Shown piece after piece: positions 26,994-39,159 of a DNA stretch of 64,000 nt (the first letter of the stretch is position 1; each line of letters starts with the position of its first letter). Below the pieces are notes generated by a model, which searched no databases, had not been told where the DNA came from, and saw nothing but the letters and a program-made list of their open reading frames with translations. This stretch comes from Pyrus communis (Eukaryota > Streptophyta > Magnoliopsida > Rosales > Rosaceae): the NCBI RefSeq assembly GCF_963583255.1, contig NC_084818.1:7044149-7108148 (forward strand). Direction: 5' to 3'. The translations under genes were made by a program, and so were the position numbers.

Positions 26994-27198
26994 GTGGCTT
27001 AGTGGACTAACTGATATTAAAACCATAAAATCAAATGATAAAAAAAAGAACATATGATATAAAGAGAAGTTTGGCTTATAAAGGCTTATGTCGACTGAAA
27101 ATTGGTTTTTCTTTTCTTGAGTGGACTAATTGAAATTTGTACCATAAAGAGATTAAGGACATACCAAAGGTGATATTCATGGAAAATCTCAACGGAAA

Positions 27199-27915
27199 GT
27201 AAGAAAATTGCGGAGATATGGAGTTAATGGGGTTTTTTTTTTTTTTTTTTTATTGATGAAGAAGATCACAATATTTCAGTCATTGATACAAGGGTATTAC
27301 AAATACATATATGACGAACTTGGTCCCAAAATGGTCCTTGCAAACTAGATCTAAATTTTTTACAATAAAGCATCATTAATCACACAGCAATGAGTAGACA
27401 TCAAGCACTCGTCTGAGCTCATCGAGAACTTGACTTTTGAGTAAGTAAGAAAATTGCGGAGATATGAAGTTAATGGTGATTTTTTTTTTTTGATGATGAA
27501 GATTGCAATATTTCAGTCATTGATAAAAGGGTATTACAAATACATATACGAAGAACTTGGTCCCAAAATGGTCCTTGCAAACTAGATCTAAAAATTTTAC
27601 AATAGAGCATCGTTAATCACAAGGCAATGAGTAGACATCAAGCACTCGTCTGAGCTCATCGAGAACTTAACTTTTGATAAGTAAGAAAATTGCGGAGATA
27701 TGGAGTTAATGGTGATTTTTTTTTTTTTATGAAGAAAATTACAATATTTCAGCCATTGATAAAAAGGTATTATACATATATGAAGAACTTGGTCCCAAAA
27801 TGGTCCTTGCAAACTAGATCTAAAAGTTTTACAATAAAACATCAGTAATTACAAAGCAATGAGTAGACATCAAGCACTTGTCTGAGCTCATCGAGAACTT
27901 GACTTTTGAGTAAGA
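27199..27915. repeat. Three tandem copies of an approximately 240-bp unit
   Basis: Units start with GTAAGAAAATTGCGGAGATA at 27,199, 27,445 and 27,680. Each runs through a poly-T tract, AATATTTCAG(T/C)CATTGAT, GAACTTGGTCCCAAAATGG and TGAGTAGACATCAAGCACT(C/T)G. The units are over 85% alike by eye and noncoding. Confidence 0.92.
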
Positions 27916-27964
27916 AGCACAAACACTAGATTGCATAGGGTAAATGGTTATTTTCTAACGTGAG

Positions 27965-29665
27965 TATTTTTGCTCACCACCATAAACTATGGTGTAACGC
28001 CCCGGCCCCAAAATATTTATTTTTGGGGATTAATTTTATTGATAGGCCCAAATTAAAATTTTATTTTGTTAACTATCTACAATTACAATTCTCTACTTAA
28101 GTTTTATGATTCCACACACTTATTTATGCCCAAAAATTTACTCACCAAAACATAAGGGTAATCTCTTATTTTTCAACATTCCTTACTTAGCTCAATTTCC
28201 CAACCAAAGATACTGTCTCGAATTATTTAATCTCACTTATTTTATGATTGCATTTAACGTCTCGTTAGACTACCTATGTATCCTAAACAGGGATCAAGCC
28301 ATTCGTAGTTCGCCAATTCAATTTCAATTAAAATTCCGAATTTTCTACAAGAGACGAACAATCACCATATAGTTTCAAACAAGTGAACCACACCAAATTC
28401 TTATCAAATTTGGTTTCAAAACATCAAAATTAGCTTTAAAATACGGTGTCGGCTCACTAGCCACGCGCCGCCACCTGTGGCCGTTGGTCATCCCGTGTCG
28501 CCGGAAAATATCAACTATTTCCAAAAATTACCAAATTTTACAGGTAAATAGATCTCAGTGAGGGGAACAATTTTCATACTTATGGACAAGTCCAATTTGG
28601 CTGGAAAACTGCCTTGAACCGCCAGAAACCCTTGAATTTATGTGTGTTCGATTCGACCTCAAACGAACTCTGATGCCCCCAAAATTATTTGGGCTTTGTT
28701 CCTAAGCTCAAGAGGGTACTAAAGGTGGTGGTGATTGAGCAAAAACATTTCAAATTTGGTGGATCTACACCTAAGGCCTACGCACCCACCGTGGGTATTT
28801 TTCTCAAAATTGAACTCTCCCTCGTCAGTTTAAGTGTAAAAATGGAAGAGGGATCGATCGGTCTTGGAGTGAGGGTCATTTTGGCACCATTGCCGTCATC
28901 AACGGTGGCTGGAAACGGAAATTTTGGCTGGGTCAGGTTGGCGAGGCAAGGGAGGGTCCGGTTCTCCCTTTCTTTTCTCCCTCATTTCCCCTCCTTTCTT
29001 TCCTTCCTCATTGGTCGGTTCTTCCCTCATTTTCTCTCCTCTCTCTTCTTTCCTTCTCATCATAGCCGTCCATTTCTTTCTTCCCTTTTCTTTTCCTTTC
29101 ATCTCAGCCACACACGTGGCATATAACATGGCTCCAGATTTTATGGAGCCTTCCAAAGAAGTTTAAAATTACCAATTTATCTCCAACTTTAAACGTTAAT
29201 AACTTCTTCGTTATCACTCCGTTTCATGAATGGTTTGCGCCCACGCGTTCGTGAGATCGAACTCTATCAAAAATATAAATTGTGACCTCGAATGGTTCAT
29301 GGATTTTAAATAATAAATTTTCAAACTTCAAACTTCGTACATTATAATAATTTCCGGAATTAAAACTTTAAAAATTTCCCAATTTCTATTTTCATAACCA
29401 TAAATCGATTTATTTTTTCGATCCTCTCCGCATATTCATATATTTAAATTTTCAAGGTATTACATATGGTGTATACTCACTATATACCTAATCATCTACC
29501 ACATTTCACTTAACCTTAGTTTTTTTTTTTTTTTTCCAAAATTTAAAAAGTAACATTTAATGTGAAAATTAACTAGAGTTAGGTGAAGTGACACGTTACA
29601 GTTGATTAGGTGTATGGTGAGCATACACCTTAATTATGGTGGTGAGCAAAAGTGCTCCATTTTAT
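27965..29665. mobile_element. Long-TIR MITE split by a solo LTR
   Basis: The left arm is 27,965-27,992 plus its continuation after 29,464 (TTTTGCTCACCACCATAA, ATGGTGTATACTCAC, ACCTAATCATCTACCAC). It is the reverse complement of the right arm ending near 29,665 (GATTAGGTGTATGGTGAGC, TTATGGTGGTGAGCAAAA). Taking out the LTR and one copy of TATGG leaves a continuous MITE of about 220 bases with a T-rich loop. A related, more decayed copy lies at 51,150-51,330. Confidence 0.8.
27993..29464. mobile_element. Solo LTR, 1,472 bp, nested in the MITE
   Basis: The element begins TGTAACGCCCCGGCCCC and ends CAAGGTATTACA, so the ends are TG...CA with short inverted repeats TGTAA/TTACA. A 5-bp direct repeat TATGG flanks it exactly (27,988-27,992 and 29,465-29,469). 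No internal domain or second LTR is present, so it is a solo LTR, probably of a Gypsy-type element (inference from length and end sequence). Open frames at 28,106-28,372 and 28,689-29,126 lie in the LTR and are not genes. Confidence 0.88.
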
Positions 29666-30113
29666 AATGAATATGATAAAAGGATGAGGAGGAGAGAACT
29701 CATTTATTATTCTAAGCGTAAATAATAGGTATAATGATAGGGAGATTCAATTTTTAAATCAAATAATGTGTCACCAATATGAAATAAGCATGTTAATCAA
29801 CATTAAAGTAATAATCCATTCATCAACATTCATATCAATTAGTTTACAAATTTGATCTCTCTAGCATTACTTAAAAAAGATTATTTATTACTAGTGCACT
29901 AAAAACTTGATTGAAATTGAGTAATTATATAGGATACAACATTAACATAAGCAATTAAAACATGAGTTTACAAAATACCTTCTTGGACTATATAGTCCAC
30001 CTTAACCTTGTAGATAGCTCCACCACTGTATAAGCTACATGCATTAACATAAACCATTAAAACATGAGTTTACAAAATACCTTCTTGGGCTACTGCCCAC
30101 ATTAAAACATTAA
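29666..30113. other. Intergenic, small direct repeat
   Basis: No gene. The phrase AACATGAGTTTACAAAATACC followed by TTCTTGG is present twice (near 29,959 and 30,061), indicating a roughly 100-base imperfect tandem duplication. Confidence 0.5.
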
Positions 30114-31130
30114 GGGTGTGTTTGTTTGGGCTCACTAACTCTCTTTGGACTGGACTGGATTAGCTATTATTGTAGTCCCATGTTTGTTAGGCTGAAGGAT
30201 TAGGTTTAATGGGATTAAGTCTGACTCACTCCGACTGACTCCCTCACTTAAAGTTCTTATCCAAACCCCCTAAATATCTCAGGACTGCTAAAAACCCCCA
30301 CATTGCTTCGTATGACTCGTCCAAACCTTGTGCCTCATTCCAACTTATAAGATCTCAATCCTTGAAAGTAAGGATTTTTTTCATCTGGGTTCGGCGATTT
30401 GGGGTTTTCCACCATCTGGGTCTTTTGGTATCTCAAATTGCACACATACATACATCGCTCTCTCTCAGAAACACCCTTAATTTTCACTTACCAACCACCC
30501 CGCTTCCGCTGATTCTTCCCCCACCAGTTGTGTTCTTTCGCGAGAATTCAATTTTTGACTCTCGTTTTCAGTGGACCATGATTTGAATCTGGTACGCTAG
30601 ACAAGGTAAGCAATTATTTGGAATTGGGGATTTTGAAAGGTGTTTGGTTGGTGACAAAATTGAAAGAGAAAACAAAAGAAAATGGAATGGCAATTAGTAA
30701 GAACTGGGGAATTGCATGAAAGGAAATGAGATTTTGAAAGGTGTTTCGTTGGTTGATTTTTTGCAAACGGGATTCCATGAAAGCAACAGATCTTCAAGCC
30801 AAGCTTGCTGAAGGAAACAATCAAGAGACATAGAGGATTATGACGGATGGAGAAAAAAGGGGAAGTGGTGAGGCAAAGAAGACATAGCATTCTAAAAAAG
30901 GGGTTTCTAGAAAAAAACAAAAAAAAAACAAAAAAAAGAGGAAGAATTAATATAAATATTCTAGATATGCTTTAAAATAATATAATTTTTGAGTTTTGTT
31001 AATTATCCTGTTTCTTAGTCTGATACTACATCAAACGCTTCACTAAGTTACTCCAGCTTAATCTAGTCTAAACCAGTCCAGCTAAATCCCTGAAGCTAGT
31101 TCAGTCCGGTGCAACAAACGCATCCTGAGT
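30114..31130. mobile_element. Probable non-autonomous DNA transposon with GGGTGTGTTTGTT ends
   Basis: The left end GGGTGTGTTTGTTTGG and the complement of the right end (GGATGCGTTTGTTGCACC) are similar. Subterminal blocks GGACTGGAC and GGATTAA recur in inverse orientation. No transposase frame is visible and I could not confirm a target duplication, so class is uncertain (hAT-like is plausible). The plus-strand frame 30,362-30,586 is not recognisable. Confidence 0.45.
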
Positions 31131-31289
31131 TTATAAATAAAAAAATAATTTATATTTGACTCGGTTTGGTTCTCCAACCTTCGGTTTCGGTTCCTTTTTA
31201 AAATCTCAGTTCGGTTTTTTACTTTTGTCCTTTTCGGGCACATATCGGTGAACCGTTCGATTTTTTTCGGTTTTTGGGTTTCCGGCCCA

Positions 31290-32262
31290 CCCGTGCCCGC
31301 GTGGACAGGCCAGTCGAGCGCCAAGCCAACACTCTATTCCATCCAGCACCGCAATGCTACTGGGAGAGCGAAATATCCGCTGGCGTCTCTGCCGTCAACA
31401 GTTCAGCCTCTCCTACACTCCAAGGTATCCCAAAAGCCAAACCGAGAATTTCACAATCCGGAAAAAACCGAAACATTTCAAATTCTTGCTAACAATTCTT
31501 CATTCTCTACCAGGTCGACGAATCAGACGACTTCTTGCCGTGGCTGGAGCGGAAAGCCGGCGCCGAGCTTTCAATTGGGAAATCGGCGAACGGAACGTCT
31601 CTGTTTGCTTCAAAGAGCATAACAGCTGGAGACTGCGTTTTGAAGGTTCCGCACAGCGTGGTAAGTTTTAATCCCAAATTATTTAAGATTTTAATCACAG
31701 TTTAAATTGTTAATTTATGATTTAAGAGGGTTTCTTTTGGTTGATAATTTCACGGTGAGTGTTGTGATATTCTTAGAGATAATGAGGTAGGTTATGTTGG
31801 TTGCTGATTTTCTGAATCATGACAGGACTTCAGATTCAACTGTGTTGAGTGATGACGACAAACATTTCTCAGAAGTAGTCTCTCTCTCTCTCTCTCTCTC
31901 TGCGTTTTGATTCTCTATCTCACATCTTGATTTGGTTCTGGTAGTTGAAAAGGGAAAGGAATTCCAGTCACTTCGTGCATTTGCTTGTGTTCTATGTTGC
32001 ACCTCTCCTCAAGGTGTGTTTCTCTTCATGTTATGTTACATTACTCGCATGCATTGCTTGATATGCTTCTGAGCTCATTTTATCTTTATGACCCATCTGC
32101 GAATAGTTTCTTGATTGTTTCCTAATATTCAGAGCTTAGTGACCTGGCCAAGGAAGCTGCAGAACATGATGGTCGATTGGCTTGACGTCCTTTAACAAAC
32201 AGCAGCAGAGAGATTAAAGCACATCAGATGTTGTTTCATTTCCTTGTTTGAGTAGATAATGT
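31290..32262 (+). pseudogene. SET-domain methyltransferase gene, internally deleted copy A
   Basis: Exon 1 (ATG at 31,352) and exon 2 (VDESDDFLPWLERKAGAE, about 31,514-31,662) match the full copy at 33,475. The sequence then jumps to a degraded exon 8 with an ADFLNHD-like segment near 31,803-31,868, then part of exon 12 near 31,943-32,013, and exon 13 near 32,134-32,235 (DLAKEAAEHDGRLA followed by a stop). Exons 3-7 and 9-11 are missing. Exon 2 also lacks nine bases relative to the others, and the RR after GRLA is interrupted by TGA. The copy is clearly dead. Several junctions fall inside exons or introns, so it is a deleted genomic duplicate, not a retrocopy. Confidence 0.88.
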
Positions 32263-32349
32263 TTTGAAGGTCATTTCGTATTTGATCTTTGTATTGCATT
32301 TGATCATATGGTAACTTTATCATTCATTGTTAATGGTCTTGTCGAAGCA

Positions 32350-32493
32350 GTGGAACAAGATGGTCGAGGAACATGCAATGCGGTTGAAATATGTTATTGC
32401 CGATTCATCTCTTCTTGCTGAATCACGCCAATTCATATTAGGGGAGACTCCTGGATATGCTACTTTAGTTCGGTATTCAAAAGTCTCGTGATT
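32350..32493 (+). other. Unrecognised exon-like fragment
   Basis: After an acceptor-like TCGAAGCAG, a frame reads WNKMVEEHAMRLKYVIADSS, then LLAESRQFILGETPGYATLV, and ends at TGA. Its composition is protein-like (helical, charged), unlike the flanking A/T-rich DNA. I do not recognise the parent gene. It lies directly after SET copy A and has no match in copies B or C, so it was probably brought in separately. Confidence 0.4.
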
Positions 32494-32799
32494 ACTAAAT
32501 TATTTGGATTTTGCAAGTCTCCAACCGATAATGGATTTTGCAAGTCTCCCACAATTAAGCTTCTTATGGTCTTAGATTCTCTGAACCATTATTAGAACTT
32601 ACTAATAATCATTATGCTTAACCTTTGTATCATGTAAATTCTATCTTATTAATGAGAACTTTTTTACTTTCATGGACGTAATCCAACTTGTGAACAAAAA
32701 TCACACATTGACATTTCATGTTGTTTTAAAATTAATCCGATTTTGTACATCAATAACTTCATAACATTAATTGAATATTAAAGATTATCCAAACGTTGT

Positions 32800-33250
32800 G
32801 TTTGGCAGATCGGATAAAGGATCAGATAGGATTAGTTATACGGACACGGGTGTTTGGCGTTCACTCGTACTAAATAAGCGTCGGATTAATTTAACCGGTT
32901 AGATAGGATAACACGGTATACACCCGCTTAATAAAACCAACCAAAACGCCCGGATTATTTAGTCGGGGAAGAATAATATGGGAGAGAAAGGGAGGGAGTT
33001 TGGGGGGTGTGGCGGAGAGAGCTGGAGAACAATTATTTGGGATTCTTCTACAGTCGGGGAAGAAGAAGGGAGAGAGAGGGAGGGTGTTTGGGGGGTGCGG
33101 AGAGATCTGGGAACAAAAAAATGATTTTACTTTTTAAATTTTTTTTTTTTAAAGTTTGATTCCTCCTATCTAGTATAATACCAAACACAGTATATATAAT
33201 ACGGTCACTAGTCCGATACTACACCAAACATCCGACTAATTTAGTCAGTA
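32800..33250. mobile_element. Probable non-autonomous DNA transposon remnant
   Basis: Left side GTGTTTGGCAGATCGGATAA and right side (complement of CTACACCAAACATCCGACTA) share TGTTTGG and TCGGAT words in inverse orientation. The middle is a GGGAGAGA-type purine-rich tract. Ends and target duplication are not certain. It separates SET copies A and B. Confidence 0.35.
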
Positions 33251-33474
33251 CAGTTCGAGCTGACAAAGGAAACGAAGCATTATAAGTATATAACAGCCAT
33301 TCAGTTTATACCCCACGCAAACACCGTAATACCATATTCCGGTCCCTTTTAAACCAGAGGTCAAAATTATTCCAGCCGCGGACTAATTCCCCACACCTTC
33401 CCCGCGTGGATACGACAGTCGAGCGCCAAGCCAACACTCTCCTCAAAACGGTGACGTCCCAATCCCGCACCGCA

Positions 33475-36400
33475 ATGCTACTGGGAGCGCGAAAAATCCG
33501 ATGGCGTCTCCGCCGTCAACATCTCAGCCTCTCCTACACTCCAAGTATCAAGCTCAACTTCCACTCCTTGTCCCAACCCATGGTATCCCAAAAGCCAAAC
33601 ATAGAATTTCACAATCCCGGAAACAACCGAAACATTTCAAATTCTTGCTAACAATTCATCGTTCTCTACCAGGTCGACGAATCCGACGACTTCTTGCCGT
33701 GGCTGGAGCGGAAGGCCGGCGCCGAGATTTCGTCGGCACTTTCAATTGGGAAATCGGCGTACGGAACGTCTCTGTTTGCTTCAAAGAGCATAACAGCTGG
33801 AGATTGCGTTTTGAAGGTTCCGTACAGCGTGGTAAACCTTAACCCAAATTATTTAAGACTTTAATCACATTATTAATCACAGTTTAAATTGTTAATTTAT
33901 GATTTAAGAGGCTTTGTTTTGGTTTATAATTGCAGCAACTAACTCCGGATAATCTCGTTCCAGAACTGAAAGATATGTTGAGTGATGGAGTTGGCGATGC
34001 TGCAAAGCTTGCCACTGTCGTTTTGTTTGAGCAGAGAATGGGCAATGTAGATTGCTGTTCTAGTTTAATTAATATGTTGTGGAAAGATTTTTTCTGTGGA
34101 GTTTGAGGGTTTTGTTTATGCAGGATTCCGGGTGGGCCCCTTACATTCGCTGGCTTCCTCGCCCGGAGGAGATGCATTGCACGGTGAGTGTTATATGATA
34201 TTAAGTTTTCATTTGCATTCCTAGAGATAATTTGGTAGGTTATGTTGTTAGACGGTCAATTCAGACAGCATGTGTTGAACATGAATGGAAAAGAATTTAA
34301 CTGAGCAATGGTCCTTACATGTAGATGATTTGTTTGGTTGTACACATTTCTTGAATGGCAAGAATTCGCTGTTATTGACTTGGATGTTGTTTGTATATTC
34401 TTAGATATTTTGGAGTGACGATGAGCTGGAGCTGATTCGCCAAAGCTCTGTATATCAGGAAACAATTAATCAAAGATCTCAAATCAAAAAGGAATTTTTG
34501 GCAATTAGGATGGTAAGTACTTGATTGTTTTATACACTGGTTAATGGTTTTGAGACATTCATGCGTGAACCTCTGCCATGTATATGCTTTAAGTTTAATA
34601 TCATCATCTCTATTCGGGATTTAAACTGTTTGTGGCACACATTCTTCAGAATTTGGAATAGTTGGAATCCTGTCAACTTAATAACTTTTGAAACTTAATC
34701 AAGTCAATACTTACCTGAGAAATGAGACGATTGTCAATCACTTCTCTGTTATTAACTTTTAGATTCTGATTATTGCTACGACATATTTTCAGGCTCTCAA
34801 GAACTTCCCTGAAATGTCCAAAAGTATCACCTTTATGGATTTCATGCACGTATATGCTTTAGGTAAGCTTCTCCATTTTAAAGCATTTTCATGTCCTAAA
34901 CTGTCTGAATAAATTGCTTCAATTGTACTTAATTCCAATTTTTTGAATAAAATGAATGAATGCCAGCAGCGGTGTAGGTGTTCAATGGCATCCAATTTCA
35001 TATACTTTAGTTAGTTAATCTCCATTTACCTATATACCTATTCGTTCCGATTTTATATGATTGCTGGATACAAACTATTCTAGATATTATTAGTTGCAGC
35101 AGTTGCATCTCTTAAAGATCCATACAACTTATTCTCACTGGTTCGCGGTGGATTTCGCAGTTACTTCTCGAGCATGGGGAAGCATGAAGGGTTATTCCCT
35201 GGTAACACGTTTATAAAGATGCCGTTGTAAATAGTGTTATGAACTTTATGATGGAAGTTCATTATTCCCCATTACATATGAATTTTTGGATTTTCAATTT
35301 ATTTTATAGATCCCATTTGCTGATTTTTTGAATCATGACGGCACTTCAGAATCAATAGTGTTGAGTGACAACGACAAACATATCTCAGAGGTACTCTCTC
35401 TCTCTCTCTCTGTGCGTTTTGATTCTCTATCTCACATCTTGATTTGGTTATAGGAGTGCAAGAATTTTATATTCTCATTTTCATTCTGCACTCTTATGGA
35501 AATTGAGTCTTTTTTATGTTTTTATTGCTTTATATTAGTTCGGTTATTGGGATGCAAAACAAATTCATTCTCATATGCTACTTATATTTGCAATTACTAG
35601 CTCCCTTTAAAATTTGTACATATCAGGGATATGTGTGAACAATGTTCTTGATTTTTCATGCCTGTTATTTATCTGGGCAGGTCATTGCTGACCGCAATTA
35701 TGCTCCTGGTGAACAGGTTAGATGCTACTTAATTAAGATGGTTTGTTTCCCCTATTTAAAATTACAGGCACCCTTTGGAATTTTGATCAATTTTTGTTTT
35801 TGTAGACGACTCATTAACATTTTCACTCATTTTCATTTTAGATGTCTCTCGTTGGGTTTGAAATTTTCATGACAAAGAATTAGTAAAACTTTTTATTCCT
35901 GTGTTAACAGATAACGGATCACAATACATGAACACTGGGTCTACGTTAGAGTAAAAAGCACAATATTGCTTGATATATGCTGTGGAATTAATATTTAGAA
36001 ATTCTGGACGTTTGGGGGGTTTCCTATTATTAGTATGAATGGATGGTACATGGAAACATCCTCTGGAGCAGTTCGTGAGTATGGTTATGTTGCAGAAGTG
36101 GTTGTTTAAAGTTGTAACTCTGGACTTCAATTTGTATATTTGTGTAGGTACTGATAAGATATGGAAAATTTTCAAATGCTACCCTGCTTCTTGACTTTGG
36201 GTTTACACTTTCATACAATGTCCACGACCAGGTCAGTCTTGGATTTCAGTTCACTATAGTCACAATGATTGCTTTGTTATGTTGGGAAAATGTTTCTGTT
36301 GCTTAATTCACACTTCTTACTTTGATTTAACACTTCGACTAGAAGTTTGTTTTTGTTAACAAAACTATTCTCCCTTTGACTCCATGACCAAGACTACTTT

Positions 36401-37895
36401 TGATCTAGCACTTGCTTAAAAACCTCTTTGATAAGTTGGATGTCTTTCATGGGAGCATAGTAATTGCAATTAGTTGAGTATTTATAATCTCTATGTTCAG
36501 TAAGTTTGCTTGAAGACTCAAGCCACTTAATTATCTGTCATCCAGTGTTAATTAGTAAGATACTGAATACACGTTCTACATCATTTCTTTCCAGATGATG
36601 GCTTTGTTATATGTAATCTGTAAATGTTATGGATGCCTTTGGTCTATTTTCAGGTCCAGGTCCAGGTCAATATACCTCACCATGACGTCCTTCGTGAAAT
36701 GAAGTGGGAACTTTTGAAGAGACATCACAGACCAATCAGTAATGATGTCAATGGTTTCGACTCTTCAATGGATTCTTTCACTATCAAGTTGGTAGTGATG
36801 CACTATATCTCTTTTATTTCCTTTTTTCCCCTATTTTTGTTCCTTTGCCTACATGATGGCCTTTATCCCCCGTATCTAGTGGTACTCTGTGAAGTCAAAT
36901 ATTCTGTTTCTTTTGTTCCATTTCCAGTCTTGTTTGCGTTTATCCGCGTGATGACGTGATATCTTGTGATGAAAATCTTTTACTGATTACAATAATCGTA
37001 CGATGACATAGGGAAGTTAGGTCTGGTAGTGGAAAGGGGAAAGGAATTCCTCAGTCACTTCGTGCTTTTGCTCGTGTTCTATGTTGCGCCTCTCCTCAAG
37101 GTGCGTTTCTCTTCATGTTAACTTACTCGCATGCATTGCTTAATATGCTTCTGAGCTCATTTAACTTTATGACTCATCTGGAAATAGTTTATTGATTGTT
37201 TCTTAATATTCAGAACTTAATGACCTGGCCAAAGAAGCTGCAGAACATGATGGTCGATTGGCTCGACGTCCTTTAACAAGCAGCATCAGAGAGATTGAAG
37301 CACATCAGATGTTGTTATCAAAATTAACCCAATTAGCTGAGGATTGTGATGCATCTATCAAGGTAAAGATGCTAACTTTTTACTCCCTTCGTTTACAGAA
37401 CTTGTCTATGCTAAGTTAAACAAGAGTTCATTATTTTCTATGATAATGCATTAATTCACGAGAGCATACACCAATTACAGTTCTTTTGAATGAAGGAATT
37501 CTTAAGCGTACGAATATTGAATCAGTGACGTGTTGCAGTAACATACTCATTTTGGTTGAGATATTAATGAAGTTGAGGAATTTTATAACTGGAGAGTTCT
37601 TAGGCGTTTGGGAAGCTGTACTAAACATATGAAGAGAGTGGAATTTTAATATAATCATTTCTATGGTTTACATAATGTTGTATCTGACTACAAATGTAGT
37701 AACTCCTTTAGTGCTTCTTGAGTGTGTGCATAGTCTTTGGGACACGTAAGTTCTCCAGTTACATGCGAAAGACATTCTATCCGGAGGCAAATGGCTCAGG
37801 ATCTCCTCAATGGTGAACTTCATATCCTCAAAACTGCTTCTGCGTGGCTAAGAAACTACTGCGACACTTTGACTACAACAGACTGCCATAGATGA
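33475..37895 (+). CDS. SET-domain protein, Rubisco LSMT-like lysine methyltransferase family (copy B)
   Basis: Exons: 33475-33582, 33673-33831, 33936-34046, 34124-34183, 34405-34512, 34793-34862, 35161-35201, 35310-35390, 35681-35716, 36148-36231, 36654-36788 (or 36791), 37013-37100, 37214-37362 and 37734-37895, giving about 463 codons. The protein has the split SET order of this family: N-terminal FLPWLERKAGAEI with GTSLFASKSITAGDCVLKVP, the insert, ADFLNHD (cofactor motif) in exon 8, APGEQ then VLIRYG (catalytic Tyr) in exons 9-10, and the LSMT substrate-binding C-terminal domain (SLRAFARVLCC, LAKEAAEHDGRLARRP). It resembles Arabidopsis At3g55080 in size and order, from memory. The exon 11/12 junction has no canonical in-frame splice: after ATCAAG the DNA reads TTGGTAGT, and CATAG is followed by GGAAGTT, giving a stop if TTG|GTAG is used. 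The gene may therefore be impaired. The substrate is unknown. Confidence 0.8.
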
Positions 37896-38280
37896 TGATA
37901 TTGGTTTTGCAATACCACCAAAGACTCGAGAGAGGTAATATCATCGGAGATTATTTATGCAATCAGACACAGGTACAAGTTATGGATTTATATGAAACTG
38001 TACATGAGAAACCGGGATTCTGGGAAACTAGGAGCCCACAATATTAGGCTAACATGAAGGAAAACCCACCAAACTGGCTCGTACGCATTTGGAGCGGGAA
38101 TGTGGGATATCAGGGTACAACTAAAAATAGAAGACACATTTTTGCTGGGTGAATTTGGATTTCTGTGTGAATGCTTTGTCAAGTGAATGAGGTTATATTA
38201 GTAAATTTCTATAATATAGTCCACATTTTTATAAATCCGCCTGTGTAAGTTCATCTTACGCTGCCGGTCCCAAGGCCAGA
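37896..38280 (+). other. 3' flank of SET copy B
   Basis: This stretch is collinear with 58,910-59,285 downstream of copy C (shared ATGATGATATTGGTTTTGCA and AATATAGTCCACATTTTT). It therefore belongs to the duplicated block and probably contains the 3' untranslated region. The similarity ends near CGGTCCCA at 38,267. Confidence 0.6.
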
Positions 38281-38409
38281 AAAAGGAGGGGGGGAGAGCG
38301 TTAGAAAGTCGACAGCCGGCGCTTTGTACTTCAGGTCGAATTTCTATGTATGCATATCATTTGTCTGGGTATTTTGCTGAAACTCGATTATTTTTTTCTA
38401 ATGTGCAGT

Positions 38410-38586
38410 CGTCCCCGATCACCTGTGAGGAGAGAAAGGAGTTTGGAAAGAAGATCAAGGAGTCCTCATGACAGCCGAAGCCCTAAGCGTTGTAGGGCTT
38501 CACCTCCAGTATTCAATGGGAGCAGGCACGATCAATCCCCTGAAGGGAGGAGACCACAAGAGCGGTGTGACCTCTCCCTGCATTGA
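38410..38586 (+). pseudogene. SR-protein (RS-domain) exon fragment
   Basis: After an acceptor-like TTCTAATGTGCAG, the frame reads SRPRSPVRRERSLERRSRSP then HDSRSPKRCRASPPVFNGSR and HDQSPEGRRPQER, and ends at TGA. RS dipeptides and this arrangement match the C-terminal RS domain of plant SR splicing factors, probably of the RS2Z type. No RRM or zinc knuckle precedes it, and the last residues (CDLSLH) lack the usual RSPSP-type ending. It is an isolated 3'-terminal exon inserted between SET copy B and the channel-kinase gene, with no counterpart in the second block. Confidence 0.65.
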
Positions 38587-39159
38587 ATAGTGATTCAATG
38601 AGCTAGATCTCAATTCAGATTGCGATGTAAGGACTTTGACTTTATCTTCAGTGTATTAAAATCCGAGCAGATGTAATAATTTGTAATAAGATGTAAAGAA
38701 ATTTACTAAAAATAGTTTTGTTATTCAAATTGAAATTAATTTACAGAAACCTTGACTGAAAGGTTTTATTAGATAGTGGCTTGAAATGAAACTGAATGCA
38801 TAGTAGTGATAATAATATTCAATTCTTTAGATGCATGTGCTTCTCTTTGTGATATGTAAGAGTTTGAAATTCCTGTGTAGGGTAGTTGATATTTATTTAA
38901 CTATTTGAAAATTCTTGTTGTGATTGTGTTGAGATTGTTGTGTATTTGCTTAGCTTAATGATAAATTAGGGGTGGTAGAAAATTAGAAATTTTTACCAAA
39001 GTGTCAGTTTTCTTGGTGATTTTTACCTTTCCAGCTACCAGTTTGTTGTTTGACACTATAAATTTGTAAAAAAAAAATTAAAAAAAAAGAAAGAAACAAA
39101 CGTAGGGCCATCGGCTTTCTTTGACATTATGGATTCAAACATTGCTTATGAATAGAAAA

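Noticed and set aside
27199..27915. CRISPR-like array
   Set aside because: Three 240-bp units with no short repeat/spacer alternation, in plant nuclear DNA.
28106..29126. Open frames of 88 and 145 codons as possible genes
   Set aside because: They lie inside the solo LTR bounded by TG...CA ends and a TATGG duplication and show only low-complexity residues.
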